From NCBI RefSeq assembly GCF_030408715.1, contig NZ_CP047202.1, positions 1,591,906 to 1,655,905 on the forward strand: 64,000 bases of DNA, read 5' to 3'. A program made the translations under genes and the position numbers. Each line of letters opens with the position of its first letter. Positions within the stretch are counted from its first letter, which is position 1. Below, piece by piece: positions 46,358 through 56,341 of the stretch. Below the pieces are notes generated by a model. The model was not told the origin of the DNA. It saw only the letters and a list, made by a program, of their open reading frames with translations, and made no database searches. The stretch is from Corynebacterium confusum. Its GTDB lineage: Bacteria; Actinomycetota; Actinomycetes; Mycobacteriales; Mycobacteriaceae.

Positions 46358-47475
46358 TAGGAGCGCCCTTTCTCAGTGTCGGTCTGGTAGTCGGTCAGCT
46401 GCGCGGCCGCGGCGAAGAAGGCGTCGTTTTCGCCCGGCAGGCCCACGGTCGCGCGCAGGAAGCCGGCCTGGCCGACGTCGCGGATGAGCACCTCGCGGTC
46501 GAGGAAGGCCTGCCAGGCGGCGGCCTGATCGCTGAATTCGCCGAAGAAGATGAAGTTCGACTGGCTGTCGACGACCCGGTAGCCCAGCTCCCGCAGGCCG
46601 GCCACGACGCGGTCGCGCTCGGCCGCGAGCTGAGCGACGGTCTCCAGAGTCGCCGCGCGGTGGCGCAGCGCCACCAGGGCCGCGGCCTGCGACAGGGCGG
46701 ACAGGTGGTACGGCAGGCGCACCAGCATGACCGCCTCTACGAAGGCGGGATCGGCCACGAAATAGCCCAAGCGGCCACCGGCGAAGTCGAAGGCCTTGGA
46801 CATCGTGCGCGAGATGACCAGCTTTTCCGGGTAGTCGGCCAACAGGCGCACGGCCGAAGGCCCCTCGGAGAATTCCGCGTAGGCCTCGTCCACGATGACG
46901 ATGCCCGGCGCGGCCTTGACCAGCTCCTCGATGTCGCCGAGTTCCGTCACGTCGCCGGTCGGGTTGTTCGGCGTGGTCACGAACACAACGTCGGGCTGTT
47001 GCTCGGCGATGGCCTGGCGGGCCGCCGCCATGTCGATGCGAAAGTCCGCGCCCCGCGGGCACTCCAGGAATTCGGTCTGGGTGCCGGCGGAGAGCACCGG
47101 GTGCATGGAATAGGACGGCGTGAACCCTAGCGCGCTGCGCCCGGGGCCGGCGAAGGCCTGTAGCAGCTGCTGGAGGACCTCGTTGGATCCGTTGGCCGCC
47201 CAGACCTGCGCGGCCGTGACCTCGACGCCGGTGCGCTCGGTGACGTAGTCGGCTAGGGCCTCGCGCAGCTCGACGGCGTCGCGGTCCGGGTAGCGGTTGA
47301 GTTGCGGCGCGATCCGGCGGACCTCGCTGACCAGCTCCTCGACCAGCTCCGCGGAGGGCGGGTACGGGTTTTCGTTGGTGTTGAGTTGGTTGGCCACCGT
47401 CAGCTGCGGGGCGCCGTAGGCGCTGCGCCCGCGCAGCTCGGGGCGCAGGGGAAGGTTTTCCAGGGACAAGGACAC
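46357..47475 (-). CDS. hisC: Histidinol-phosphate aminotransferase HisC
   Basis: PLP-dependent class-II aminotransferase, 372 aa. [20 protein letters not shown] at the N-terminus, [18 protein letters not shown] near 150, and the Schiff-base Lys in [19 protein letters not shown] near 223. It precedes hisB and lies 44 bases after hisD. Confidence 0.96.
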   Translation of the reverse strand: MSLSLENLPLRPELRGRSAYGAPQLTVANQLNTNENPYPPSAELVEELVSEVRRIAPQLNRYPDRDAVELREALADYVTERTGVEVTAAQVWAANGSNEVLQQLLQAFAGPGRSALGFTPSYSMHPVLSAGTQTEFLECPRGADFRIDMAAARQAIAEQQPDVVFVTTPNNPTGDVTELGDIEELVKAAPGIVIVDEAYAEFSEGPSAVRLLADYPEKLVISRTMSKAFDFAGGRLGYFVADPAFVEAVMLVRLPYHLSALSQAAALVALRHRAATLETVAQLAAERDRVVAGLRELGYRVVDSQSNFIFFGEFSDQAAAWQAFLDREVLIRDVGQAGFLRATVGLPGENDAFFAAAAQLTDYQTDTEKGRS

Positions 47476-47519
47476 GACAAGCCTTTCTGACAGGGTCGGT
47501 GTGGGCGGCGGGTGGCGGT

Positions 47520-48827
47520 TTAACGTTCGGTGCGGGCGCGGATGGCCTCCCCGTGGGCGGGCAGGTGCTCGGCGTCGGCGAAGGCAATGACGTGGCTGGC
47601 CACCTCGCTCAGGCCCGTCTCGTCGTAGTCGATGAGGTTGACCGGTCGCAGGAAGGTGTGCGTGGACAGACCGGCGCTGTACCGCGCGGTGCCGGAGGTG
47701 GGCAGCACGTGGTTGGAGCCGGCCGCGTAGTCGCCCAGCGGGACCGGCGAGAACTCGCCGACGAAGATCGCGCCGGCGTGCCGGATGCGCTCCGCGACGG
47801 TGCGGGCGTTGCGGGTGTGGACCTCTAGGTGCTCGGCCGCATAGGCGTCGGCCACGCGGATGCCGGCGTTGATGTCATCGACCAGGATGATCCCGGACTG
47901 CTTGCCACGCAGGGCCTCGGCGGCGCGCTCGGCGTTGGCGGTGGCGGTGTAGCGCGCCTCGATCTCTTCGTCGACGCGCTGGGCCAGAAACTCCGAGTCG
48001 GTGATCAGCACGCTGGCGGCCATCGGATCGTGCTCAGCCTGGGAAATCAGGTCGTAGGCCACGAAGACGGGATCCGCGCTGTCGTCGGCCAGCACGGCGA
48101 TCTCCGTCGGGCCGGCTTCCGAATCCACCCCAACAAACGAGGAGACCTGGCGCTTCGCCGCGGCCACGAAGATATTGCCCGGCCCGGTAATCATGTCGAC
48201 CGGCTCCAGGCCCGCCGCGTCGTCGCCGTAGGCCATCAGCGCGACCGCCTGGGCGCCGCCTACGGCCCAGACCTCGTCAACGCCCAGCAGGGCGCAGGTA
48301 GCCAGCACCGTCGGGTGCGGCAGGCCGTCGTGATCGGCCTGCGGCGGGGAGGCCACCACCAAGGATTCCACCCCGGCGGCCTGCGCCGGGACCACGTTCA
48401 TCACCACGGACGACGGGTAGACCGCCTGCCCGCCCGGCACGTAGAGGCCCACGCGCTCGATGGGGGCAAAAACCTCGGTGACGGTCGCGCCCTCGCCCAG
48501 CTGGGTAGTGTGCGGCTGCGGAACCTGCTCAACATGGACCTTGCGCACGCGCGCGATGGCTTCCTCGATCGCGGCGCGAACGTGGGGTTCTAAGACCTCG
48601 ACGGCGGCATCGATAGCCGCGGCCGGGACCTTGACCGCCGCCGGGCGGACATGGTCGAAGCGCTCGCCGTAGTCCAGCGCGGAGGACTCGCCGCCGACCT
48701 TCACCGCTTCGACGACGGGAGCGACGGTGCCGGCCACCGATTCGACGTTGACGCCGCCGCGGGGCAGAACCTTCCGCAGCGCCGACGTCGTCAGCTTGGT
48801 ATTCCGCAAATCCATGATATTGAGCAA
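47520..48827 (-). CDS. hisD: Histidinol dehydrogenase HisD
   Basis: Zinc NAD-dependent enzyme oxidising histidinol to histidine, 435 aa. [63 protein letters not shown] and [19 protein letters not shown] are diagnostic blocks. Two starts compete: TTG 48827 (MLNIMDL) has AGGAGG 7 bases upstream and matches homologues beginning MLN; ATG 48815 could be leaderless from TAAGAT. I chose the TTG. First gene of the his cluster. Confidence 0.95.
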   Translation of the reverse strand: MLNIMDLRNTKLTTSALRKVLPRGGVNVESVAGTVAPVVEAVKVGGESSALDYGERFDHVRPAAVKVPAAAIDAAVEVLEPHVRAAIEEAIARVRKVHVEQVPQPHTTQLGEGATVTEVFAPIERVGLYVPGGQAVYPSSVVMNVVPAQAAGVESLVVASPPQADHDGLPHPTVLATCALLGVDEVWAVGGAQAVALMAYGDDAAGLEPVDMITGPGNIFVAAAKRQVSSFVGVDSEAGPTEIAVLADDSADPVFVAYDLISQAEHDPMAASVLITDSEFLAQRVDEEIEARYTATANAERAAEALRGKQSGIILVDDINAGIRVADAYAAEHLEVHTRNARTVAERIRHAGAIFVGEFSPVPLGDYAAGSNHVLPTSGTARYSAGLSTHTFLRPVNLIDYDETGLSEVASHVIAFADAEHLPAHGEAIRARTER

Positions 48828-48999
48828 TCTTATGCCTCCTCAAAGGGCCAAACGGTAGTAGAGACCATCTTAGGAGCAATTTCGCAGTGCCGGGCCTGTA
48901 TCACCAGATAGACTTGGAGCGCGACCGTTTTTCGTCCCACCCGGCCGGCGCCACTGCCCCGGGCACCGAACAGGCCGAATAGAAAGCAGGTGTTAGGCG
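48828..48999. promoter_or_regulatory. hisD leader / divergent promoter region
   Basis: 172 bases between divergent starts. AGGAGG (just upstream of the hisD TTG) and a TAAGAT -10-like hexamer overlap in the same stretch. The hisD operon of C. glutamicum is reported to have a regulated leader; I cannot identify a convincing T-box motif here. The YbjN gene uses AAAGCAGG and a TTG start. Confidence 0.4.
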
Positions 49000-50007
49000 T
49001 TGACCACCTCCCCCCGCCCCGGTTACCCGGACTCGTTGGCGCCGGTCGATCTGCCGCGGGTCTATTCCTGCGCCCAGGAGATTGGACTGCCGCTGCGCTG
49101 GGCTGACGGGCCGCAGCCCCAGCTGGTCTACCACCATAGCCCGCACTGCCGGCTGACCTTTGCCCTCAACCCGCACAACCCCGCGGTCATCAACTGCCGG
49201 CTGGAGTTCGACGGCCCCATTGCCTTTTCCGCCATCGATGCCCTCGCCCGGGCGCTCAACGAGTGGAACCACGACTGCTTCACCCCCACCATGGTCTTCG
49301 AGCACACCGGCCTAGAAAACCTCACCCTCTCCGGGCACGGGGCGATTGTCAGCCACCAGGGCCTGACCACCGCGCAGCTGGAGTCCTGCCTCATCCGGGC
49401 CCTCTCCAACGCCGGCGCCGCCTTCGACTTCTTCATCGATCATTTCCCCGAGGTCGACCAGGCGCCCGGCCGCAGCGCGCACGCCAGCTGGGCCGGCTGG
49501 GTTCCGGAGTCAGCCGAAGACGACAGCGAGCGCCCGGCGCCCGTGAGCTACCCGCGGCTGCGGGAGCGCCTGCGCCAGATGGGGGTAGTCAACCAGCACG
49601 GCCTGGAGGACGGCCCCGTCCTAGCCTGGATCAACGAGGTCCTGGTCAGCTTCGCTATCGACTCCGGCCCCTCCGTGGTCATCAACGGCCGCTGGGAGCC
49701 GCAGCTGCCGGCCGCGGAATTCTCCAAGCTGTTTTTGACCTGCAACGACTGGAACCGCACCACGGAGGCATCGTCCGCGTTCTGCCACCTGACTACGGCC
49801 GACGGGGAGGACGCGGACGACGACACAGACCCAGACGCCGAAAGCACCGTCGACGTCCACATCGACTATTCCGTCGTCACGGCCGAGGGGCTCACGGACG
49901 CGCAGCTGACCCAGCACATCGGCATCGGGCTGCACAACATCCTCTACGGGCTCGACTCCATTGCCCGCGATGTCGTGGGCGTCTCCCCCGTCAAGTGGCC
50001 CAACTAG
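49000..50007 (+). CDS. YbjN-domain protein (duplicated domain)
   Basis: 335-aa soluble protein with two related halves. Each has a YbjN-like run of hydrophobic beta strands then an Asn-Trp-Asn motif: LARALNEWNHDCFTPTMVFE in the first half and FLTCNDWNRTTEASSAF in the second. YbjN proteins are thought to be sensory or chaperone-like, but roles are unclear. TTG start; no membrane segment. A linker rich in acidic residues joins the halves. Divergent from hisD and convergent with the next gene (stops overlap by 4 bases). Confidence 0.8.
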   Translation: MTTSPRPGYPDSLAPVDLPRVYSCAQEIGLPLRWADGPQPQLVYHHSPHCRLTFALNPHNPAVINCRLEFDGPIAFSAIDALARALNEWNHDCFTPTMVFEHTGLENLTLSGHGAIVSHQGLTTAQLESCLIRALSNAGAAFDFFIDHFPEVDQAPGRSAHASWAGWVPESAEDDSERPAPVSYPRLRERLRQMGVVNQHGLEDGPVLAWINEVLVSFAIDSGPSVVINGRWEPQLPAAEFSKLFLTCNDWNRTTEASSAFCHLTTADGEDADDDTDPDAESTVDVHIDYSVVTAEGLTDAQLTQHIGIGLHNILYGLDSIARDVVGVSPVKWPN

Positions 50008-50555
50008 GCCGCGTGGTTGTCGCCGGCCGTAGCCGGGGCCGCGACCGAGGCTTCCTGTGCCTCCTCAGGCTCCCAGGCGTCGTCGCCGCTGACAAACGCC
50101 GCCGACCAGTAGCCGAACATCGCCATGAAAGGCGCGGCTAAGAGGGCCACCCCGAGTGGGAACGGCGGGACGAACTCGGCGCCGTCAACCATCGCGGGCA
50201 GCTCGGTCGGCGCGAGCAGGCCGGAAAAGACCACGAAGGCCGCGGCCCCAGCCAGCGCGCACACGCCCACCCACAACAAGGTGCCTAACCCGCGGAAACG
50301 CGCGCCCCGAGTGAAGGTCAGCACCCCGGTGACCGTGCCGGCTACCCCGGTGATCACGGTGAAGCTGAGCATCGCCATCGTCGGCGCCGAGCCCAAGTCC
50401 ACACCGAAGCCGCCTTCGGGCAGCTCCGCGAGGACGACGCGCGGGCGCCACAGCCCCCACAGGATGCCCGCGATACCGAAGAAGACGAGTACGCAAGCGA
50501 ATAACCCCGCAGCGAAACCGACGCTGCGGGGTGGAGTAAACGAGCGGCTGAACAT
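50004..50555 (-). CDS. Hypothetical membrane protein
   Basis: 183-aa protein with four hydrophobic segments: VGFAAGLFACVLVFFGIAGI, MAMLSFTVITGVAGTVTGVL, LGTLLWVGVCALAGAAAFVV and LGVALLAAPFMAMFGYWSAA, and an Ala/Glu-rich C-terminus. No family recognised. ATG 50555 is selected because TAGCCT (complement of 50564-50569) is 8 bases upstream. Convergent with the YbjN gene. Confidence 0.75.
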   Translation of the reverse strand: MFSRSFTPPRSVGFAAGLFACVLVFFGIAGILWGLWRPRVVLAELPEGGFGVDLGSAPTMAMLSFTVITGVAGTVTGVLTFTRGARFRGLGTLLWVGVCALAGAAAFVVFSGLLAPTELPAMVDGAEFVPPFPLGVALLAAPFMAMFGYWSAAFVSGDDAWEPEEAQEASVAAPATAGDNHAA

Positions 50556-50584
50556 AGCCTTCAAGGCTACCCTGCCGGGTGTTA

Positions 50585-51325
50585 CTATTTACAGAAGGTC
50601 CAGTTGCCGCCCTCGTTGGCAAAGCGCATGGTGGTGGTGTCCGGGCCCTGCGGAGTGGCTACCTCCACGGTGGCGGAGGCGGTGTTGTCCTTGACCTGGA
50701 TGTCACGGATGTCCTGGACGAAGGTGTTCTTCCACTGGCCGTTGCTGGCCTCGTCCATGGAGACCTGCGGGATCTGGCTGTAATCGGCGTTGCGCAGCTC
50801 CGGCTGCGCGTCCAGCACGCGCTGGCAGGTATGATCCGGCATGTAGCGCATGAAGGAACGCATGTCCTGCTGGTCGTACAGGCCGCGGACCAGGCCGTTG
50901 ATCTCATCGGACACGGCGCCGTCTGCAGCCTGGCCGCCCTCGACCGGGGCGATGTCGGCCTGGCCCTGTAGCGGGTCGCCGCCCTCGAACGGGTCGACCT
51001 GGGACTCGGCCGCCGCGGCCTGGTCGCCGCCGCCGGCGTTGCCGCCGCCAGCGTTGCCACCGTCCTGGTGGGAGGCGGAGCGCTCCTTGCCCTGCGCGGA
51101 CTTCTCAGCGTCCTTGTCCTTATCCTTGGCCTCGGAGGACTTCTCGGCGTCCTTGTCCTTATCCTCGTCCTTGGCCTTAGAGCTCGGTGCCTCCTTGGTG
51201 GCGGTCTCGGTCGACGGAGCAGCCTCGGTGGAGTCTTCCTCGTCAGAACCGCAAGCCGTAAGGGTCAGTGGAACGACCAACGCAAGCGCGGCAACGGACA
51301 TCTTAGACGGGGTGAAAAGAGACAA
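50585..51325 (-). CDS. Lipoprotein with Lys/Asp-rich repeats
   Basis: 246-aa secreted protein with a signal peptide ending in the lipobox LTAC (Cys near 25), so lipidated by Lgt. Residues ~45-85 are a charged low-complexity stretch in which a DKDKDAEKS unit appears twice, then a Gly/Asn-rich run. The C-terminal ~105 residues form a compact domain with two Cys (TCQRVLD and WTFCK) that may pair. I do not recognise it. A TATGAT -10 is seen near 51401-51407 on the minus strand. Confidence 0.85.
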   Translation of the reverse strand: MSLFTPSKMSVAALALVVPLTLTACGSDEEDSTEAAPSTETATKEAPSSKAKDEDKDKDAEKSSEAKDKDKDAEKSAQGKERSASHQDGGNAGGGNAGGGDQAAAAESQVDPFEGGDPLQGQADIAPVEGGQAADGAVSDEINGLVRGLYDQQDMRSFMRYMPDHTCQRVLDAQPELRNADYSQIPQVSMDEASNGQWKNTFVQDIRDIQVKDNTASATVEVATPQGPDTTTMRFANEGGNWTFCK

Positions 51326-51440
51326 CGTTTCTCCTGACGATTGAGGGACTACAGGCTTTCGGGGGCGCTACCCTAACGCAGCGGCAGTACACCCTTAACG
51401 TCGAATATCATAACAACCTTTGTGTGGCAGCACAGTTACA

Positions 51441-51456
51441 GTTTCGTCATAGAAAC
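51441..51456. promoter_or_regulatory. Candidate operator upstream of tetR
   Basis: GTTTC-GTCATA-GAAAC, a perfect 5-base-arm palindrome extended by ACAG/CTGT, lies between the divergent lipoprotein and TetR genes. Suitable for TetR autoregulation or lipoprotein control. Confidence 0.4.
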
Positions 51457-51497
51457 CTGTGAACGCGGGGCTTCTGGCCCGCGCAGCGCCGGCCCGC

Positions 51498-51503
51498 TAG
51501 ACT
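51498..51503 (+). promoter_or_regulatory. -10 element of tetR at 51512
   Basis: TAGACT, 8 bases before GTG 51512, indicating a leaderless transcript and excluding the longer ORF from 51422. Confidence 0.65.
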
Positions 51504-51511
51504 GGGGCACC

Positions 51512-52069
51512 GTGCAGTTATCCCGCGAGACCATCATCAAAGCCGCCCTTGACCTGCTAGATACCTACGGACTGGCAGACACCACCATGCGGCGCGTCGC
51601 GGGGTCCTTGGGGGTAGCCCCCGGCGCGCTTTACTGGCATATTTCCAACAAACAGGGCCTGATTTCCGCGCTTTCCGATGCCATCCTGGCACCCCTGTCC
51701 GGCACCTCCCCCGCCGAACTCAGCCTGAGCCTGCGTGCTAACCTGCTGGCCCACCGAGACGGCGCCGAGGTCGTTTCCGCCGCTTTGTCCCAGCCACATT
51801 CGCTGGCCTGGGAGCAGCTCGTGGCGCGCTTCAAGGCCGCGCTGGGCGCCGCCGGCCACGGCGCTGACGATGCCACCCGCCAGCTCGGGGCCGAGTCGTT
51901 AGTCCACCTAGTCCTGGGCTCTACCACCCTGGAACAGTCGCTGCTGCAATTCCAGGCGGCCACCGGTAACGAGGACGCCGAGGACGGCGCAGATCTCCAG
52001 GCCGGGGCTGCCGAGCTCGCGCGGGCGGTGGACATCGTGCTGGCGGGCATCGATTCGCTTGACAGGTGA
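51512..52069 (+). CDS. TetR-family regulator
   Basis: 185-aa regulator. VQLSRETIIKAALDLLDTYG, then TTMRRVAGSLGVAPGALYWH and ISNKQGLISALSD form a TetR HTH of the TetR/AcrR class with a YWH recognition helix. The C-terminal domain resembles the TetR C-terminal family that binds small hydrophobic ligands. GTG start. Probable targets are itself, the divergent lipoprotein, or glgX, 31 bases downstream. Confidence 0.88.
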   Translation: MQLSRETIIKAALDLLDTYGLADTTMRRVAGSLGVAPGALYWHISNKQGLISALSDAILAPLSGTSPAELSLSLRANLLAHRDGAEVVSAALSQPHSLAWEQLVARFKAALGAAGHGADDATRQLGAESLVHLVLGSTTLEQSLLQFQAATGNEDAEDGADLQAGAAELARAVDIVLAGIDSLDR

Positions 52070-52086
52070 AAGCGCCCGGTTGGCAT

Positions 52087-52092
52087 TAAGCT
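52087..52092 (+). promoter_or_regulatory. -10 element of glgX
   Basis: TAAGCT, 8 bases before ATG 52101, suggests glgX has its own leaderless promoter. Confidence 0.5.
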
Positions 52093-52100
52093 AAGCAGCC

Positions 52101-54272
52101 ATGAGCGCAACTCACCGCCCTCAGATCACCCAAGTTTGGCCCGGCTCCCCTTCGCCGCTGGGCTCCACTTTCGACGGTTCCGGTACCAACTTCGCCCTCT
52201 TTTCCGAGGTAGCCGACAAGGTAGAGCTTTGCCTTATCGATGCCGCCGGCCAGGAAGAGCACATCGAACTCACCGAGGTCAGCGCCCACGTCTGGCACTG
52301 CTACCTGCCGTATGTCTCGCCCGGCCAGCGCTACGGCTACCGCGTCCACGGCCCCTACGACCCCGAGGCCGGCCTGCGCTGTGATCCCTCCAAGCTGTTG
52401 GTGGACCCGTACGCCCGCGCCTTCACCGGGGAATTCGACCGGGACGCCGCGCTGTATTCCTACGACATCCACGCCGAGGAGCCCGGCACCGGACGCAACA
52501 CCTCCGACTCGCTCGGCCACACCATGTACTCGGTGGTCATTAACCCCTTCTTCGACTGGCGCGGGGACCGCCGCCCGCACACCCCCGAAAACGAAACGGT
52601 CATCTACGAGACCCACGTCAAGGGCATGACCATGCAGCACCCCGGCGTCCCGGAGCACCTGCGCGGCACCTACGCCGGCATGGCCCACCCGGCGGTGACC
52701 GACTACCTGCGCGACCTCGGCGTGACCGCCGTGGAACTCATGCCCGTCCACCAGTTCCTCCAGGACGACCGCCTGCGCGAGCTGGGCCTGCGCAACTACT
52801 GGGGCTACAACACCTTCGGCTTCTTCGCGCCGCACCAGGACTATGCCTTCGCCCGCAAGCCCGGCGAGGCCGTGGCCGAGTTCAAGACGATGGTGCGGGC
52901 CTTCCACGCCGCCGGCATCGAGGTCATTTTGGACGTGGTCTACAACCACACCGCCGAGGGCAACCATATGGGCCCGACCATTGCGTTTAGGGGCATCGAT
53001 AACCAGGCCTACTACCGCCTGCACGATGACAACCCCGAGTACTACATGGACTACACCGGCACCGGGAACTCGCTTAACGTGCGCCACCCGTCCTCGCTGC
53101 AGATGATCATGGACTCGCTGCGCTACTGGGTCACCGAGATGCGCGTCGACGGCTTCCGCTTCGACTTGGCGGCCACGCTCGCGCGCGAGCTCAACGACGT
53201 CGACAAGCTGGCCACCTTCTTCGACCTGGTGCAGCAGGATCCGGTGGTCAGCCAAGTCAAGCTCATCGCCGAGCCCTGGGACGTCGGCCACGACGGCTAC
53301 CAGGTGGGCAACTTCCCGCCGATCTGGAGCGAGTGGAACGGCAAGTACCGTGACACCGTCCGCGACTTCTGGCGCGGCGAGCCGGCCACCCTCGGCGAAT
53401 TCGCCTCCCGGCTGACCGGTTCTTCCGATCTCTACGGCAACAACGACCGTCGCCCGACCGCCTCCATCAACTTCATCACCGCCCATGACGGCTTCACCCT
53501 CGCCGACCTAGTTGCCTACAACGACAAGCACAACGAGGCCAACGGTGAGGACAACCAGGACGGCGAGTCCTTCAACCGCTCCTGGAACCACGGCGCCGAA
53601 GGCCCCACCGACGACCCGGACATCCAGCGCCTGCGCCGCCGCCAGCAGCGTAACTTCCTGGCCACGCTGCTGCTGAGCCAGGGCACCCCGATGCTTAGCC
53701 ACGGCGACGAATTCGGCCGCACCCAGTCCGGCAACAACAACGCCTACTGCCAGGACAATGAGATCGCTTGGATGGACTGGTCGCTGCTGGAGCAAGAGAA
53801 AAACTCCGAGCTCTACGGCTTCACCAAGCGGCTGATTGGCATCCGCCACCGCCACCCGGTCTTCCGGCGCCGCCGCTTCCTGGCCGGCGGCCCGCTGGGC
53901 ACCGACGCGCGCGACCGCGACATCGCCTGGCTCGTACCCTCGGGCAAGCTGATGACGCAGGACGACTGGGACCACGGTTTCGGTAAGTCCCTGATGGTCT
54001 ACCTGAACGGCAACGCGATCAGCGAGCCCGATGCCCGCGGCCAGAAGATCGTCGACGACTCTTTCGTGATGATTTTCAACGCCCACCACGAGCAAATCGA
54101 GTTCACGCTGCCCACCCAGGATCTCGGCGCGAAGTGGAAACTGGTGGTCGACACCGCACACCCCGGCGGGTACCCCACCGAAGAAATCCTCATCCCGACA
54201 GCGGGTACCATCGATGTGCAACCGCGCTCCACGCTGTTGCTCAAGCAGGTGGAGCCGCCCGTTCTCGATTAG
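52101..54272 (+). CDS. glgX: Glycogen debranching enzyme GlgX
   Basis: GH13 isoamylase-type enzyme hydrolysing alpha-1,6 branches of phosphorylase-limit dextrins. N-terminal CBM48 (LGSTFDGSGTNFALFSEVAD), then catalytic (beta-alpha)8 motifs: VILDVVYNHTAEGN, DGFRFDLAATLAREL (nucleophile Asp), LIAEPWDVGHDGY (acid Glu), and FITAHDGFTLADLV (transition-state Asp). 723 aa. Works with glgP. Confidence 0.96.
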   Translation: MSATHRPQITQVWPGSPSPLGSTFDGSGTNFALFSEVADKVELCLIDAAGQEEHIELTEVSAHVWHCYLPYVSPGQRYGYRVHGPYDPEAGLRCDPSKLLVDPYARAFTGEFDRDAALYSYDIHAEEPGTGRNTSDSLGHTMYSVVINPFFDWRGDRRPHTPENETVIYETHVKGMTMQHPGVPEHLRGTYAGMAHPAVTDYLRDLGVTAVELMPVHQFLQDDRLRELGLRNYWGYNTFGFFAPHQDYAFARKPGEAVAEFKTMVRAFHAAGIEVILDVVYNHTAEGNHMGPTIAFRGIDNQAYYRLHDDNPEYYMDYTGTGNSLNVRHPSSLQMIMDSLRYWVTEMRVDGFRFDLAATLARELNDVDKLATFFDLVQQDPVVSQVKLIAEPWDVGHDGYQVGNFPPIWSEWNGKYRDTVRDFWRGEPATLGEFASRLTGSSDLYGNNDRRPTASINFITAHDGFTLADLVAYNDKHNEANGEDNQDGESFNRSWNHGAEGPTDDPDIQRLRRRQQRNFLATLLLSQGTPMLSHGDEFGRTQSGNNNAYCQDNEIAWMDWSLLEQEKNSELYGFTKRLIGIRHRHPVFRRRRFLAGGPLGTDARDRDIAWLVPSGKLMTQDDWDHGFGKSLMVYLNGNAISEPDARGQKIVDDSFVMIFNAHHEQIEFTLPTQDLGAKWKLVVDTAHPGGYPTEEILIPTAGTIDVQPRSTLLLKQVEPPVLD

Positions 54273-54299
54273 TTCCTGCTTGGAAAGGCCCTGATTTTA

Positions 54300-55610
54300 G
54301 TGTCGGTTAAAGCCCACGGCGCCCTCGTCGATGTCACCGCTACCAGCGTGGAGATCCACCACTCCGTACTGTCGCTGAGCCTGGGGAAGCCGGCCACTAC
54401 CTCGGTCCCGCTCGCCGACATCAGCGGGTTAAGCGTGCACGAGCCCACCGCCACCGCGCAGGGCTGGGTGGTGTTGGAGGGCACGGACGTAACCATCCCC
54501 GTCGACCCGCACCAGGACGCCGAGGCCATCCGCGCGCTGATCGCCGCCGCCCAAAGCGGCGAGCACGACCCGGGCGTGCCGGGGCTGGATTTCACCGCCG
54601 TCGACGTCGAAACCGCCAACTGGCATTGGGGGTCTATCTGCCAGGTGGGTGCGGTCCGCTTCCGCGACGGCCGCGAGACCGAATCTAGGACCTGGCTGTG
54701 TCAACCGCCGGCTAACTGGCCCGACTTCGACGACGTCAACATCTCCATCCACGGCATCACGGCCGCCGATGTCGCCGATGCCGCCCCCTTTGCCACCGTC
54801 GCCGCCGAGCTGGTGGACTTTGTAGGCGGCGACGTCTTCGTCGCGCACAACGCCCAGTTCGACTCCAGCGCCCTCCACGCCGCCCTGCAGGCCACCTCCA
54901 GCGACATCCCCGACTGGCAGCTGGCCTGCTCCCTGGCGCTGGCGCGCCACTGCTCCGCCCGCGGGGTCCTCGACGTGGCCAACCACAAGCTGCCCACCGT
55001 CGCCGCGGCGTGCGGGATGGAGTCCTTTAGCCACCACGACGCCTGCGCGGATGCCCGCGCCGCCGGGGTCATCGTCGCCGGCCTGGCGCAGAAGCTGGGG
55101 CTGACTGGCGGCATCGCCGGCCTCTTCGACGGGTGCGGCTTCCGCCTGGGGGCGCTATCTGCCGAGCAGGTCATGCCGGTCCTCCAAGACAACGTGGCGC
55201 CGACGTCGGCGGCCGACCTGGGAGCGGGCACGGATTTCCGCTCGCAGACCCGCGAGTCCGGGGCTCGCCGCCCCGCCCCCTGGAAGACCGTCGCCACGCC
55301 GGAGACCATCCCCGAGCCCAACCCCGACGCCGACCCGCAGGGCCCGCTTTACGGCCAACACGTCACGCTGACCGGCGACTTCGAGCCCTTCGACAAGGGC
55401 CAGCTGTGGTCCGCCATCGCCGAGCGCGGCGGGGTGATCGGCAAGAACGTCACGAAGAAGACCACCCTGCTAGTCGTCGGCACGTGGGCGAAGAAGACGT
55501 CCAAGGAAAAGCGCGCCGAGGAGCTGCGCGACAAGGGCCAGGACATCACCTTCTGGAGCGCCAACGAGCTCCTCGATGCCGTGGGGTTGAGCCACCAACC
55601 GCCGTTTTAG
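54300..55610 (+). CDS. DnaQ-like exonuclease with BRCT domain
   Basis: 436-aa protein. Residues ~95-265 are a DEDDh 3'-5' exonuclease: FTAVDVETAN (Exo I), VAHNAQFDSSAL (Exo II) and HHDACADARAAGVI (Exo III with His). The C-terminal ~90 residues are a BRCT fold (HVTLTGDFEPFDKGQLWSAI, GGVIGKNVTKKTTLLVVGTW). The N-terminal ~90 residues are a small beta domain. This architecture is typical of actinobacterial epsilon-like nucleases that are not the core Pol III subunit. GTG start with GGAAAGG upstream; 27 bases after glgX. Confidence 0.9.
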   Translation: MSVKAHGALVDVTATSVEIHHSVLSLSLGKPATTSVPLADISGLSVHEPTATAQGWVVLEGTDVTIPVDPHQDAEAIRALIAAAQSGEHDPGVPGLDFTAVDVETANWHWGSICQVGAVRFRDGRETESRTWLCQPPANWPDFDDVNISIHGITAADVADAAPFATVAAELVDFVGGDVFVAHNAQFDSSALHAALQATSSDIPDWQLACSLALARHCSARGVLDVANHKLPTVAAACGMESFSHHDACADARAAGVIVAGLAQKLGLTGGIAGLFDGCGFRLGALSAEQVMPVLQDNVAPTSAADLGAGTDFRSQTRESGARRPAPWKTVATPETIPEPNPDADPQGPLYGQHVTLTGDFEPFDKGQLWSAIAERGGVIGKNVTKKTTLLVVGTWAKKTSKEKRAEELRDKGQDITFWSANELLDAVGLSHQPPF

Positions 55611-55681
55611 GGAACCGCTGCGGCCGCGGCACAGTCTAACTACTCGTCAGGGATTCCCGCCGACCTGTCAGGAGAGTAGTC

Positions 55682-56317
55682 GTGACCACCGCCATCCATC
55701 CCGCCACGCACCCGGAGCTGAGCTTGGACGGACTCCTGCCCCGCTTGGTCCGGCAGCGCTGGACCAGTAATACCGGCCTGTCCGACGACGGCTTCTGCGA
55801 CTCCGTGGCCACCCTGCCGCTGTCGCAGAACTGGTCGATGACCCTGCGGTGCCAAACCTCCGACGGCGGCATCAACGTCAGCCAGCGCGGCTTGGACAAG
55901 CTGGGCGTATCCATCCAACACGCGTGGGACTTCGCCGCCATCAACCTGGCGGAGGCCTCCCGCTCCGAGTACGGCACGCAGTTCTGGATGCGGCCGGCCA
56001 GCGCGGTCCTCGGCCCCGGATGCCCCAATGGCGTGCAGGTGGCCACCTCCCGCTACCCCATTAGCTCCTGGCTGGCCCACCCGCGCGCCTTCCTCCTCCT
56101 CGACGAGCACCTGCGCAACATCCTGGCCGCCGAGCGCCTGGTCTACCTCGTGCCCGACCCGGTCACGGTGCTTGCGCTGGCCGGGGTAAGCCACCAGGAG
56201 GCCACGGCGTGGGCGCGGCGGGCGCAGGAAACGAGGCCGCGGCATCGGGTGCAATTGTCGTCGGTGCCGTTACTATTGGTGCAGGGGTTTCCGCAGGACT
56301 ACTGCCTCGACTTTTAA
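55682..56317 (+). CDS. Hypothetical protein
   Basis: 211-aa soluble protein, GTG start with AGGAGAG 6 bases upstream. It contains LPLSQNWSMTLRCQTSDGG, SSWLAHPRAFLLLDEHLRNI and ends VQGFPQDYCLDF. I do not recognise a family; there are no membrane segments or nuclease motifs. It is 71 bases after the exonuclease gene and 24 bases before relS on the same strand, so co-transcription with relS is likely. Confidence 0.8.
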   Translation: MTTAIHPATHPELSLDGLLPRLVRQRWTSNTGLSDDGFCDSVATLPLSQNWSMTLRCQTSDGGINVSQRGLDKLGVSIQHAWDFAAINLAEASRSEYGTQFWMRPASAVLGPGCPNGVQVATSRYPISSWLAHPRAFLLLDEHLRNILAAERLVYLVPDPVTVLALAGVSHQEATAWARRAQETRPRHRVQLSSVPLLLVQGFPQDYCLDF

Positions 56318-56341
56318 GCATTTAGAGAAAGGAGCCGCCCC

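Noticed and set aside
48933..48942. Possible T-box-like GGGTGGGACG in the hisD leader
   Set aside because: Only a partial match to the T-box core (GGTGGNACCGCG), with no specifier or antiterminator structure that I can see.
51421..51434. GlxR/CRP-like TGTG...CACA
   Set aside because: Spacing between the half sites is 6 rather than 8 bases, so it does not fit the CRP-type consensus.
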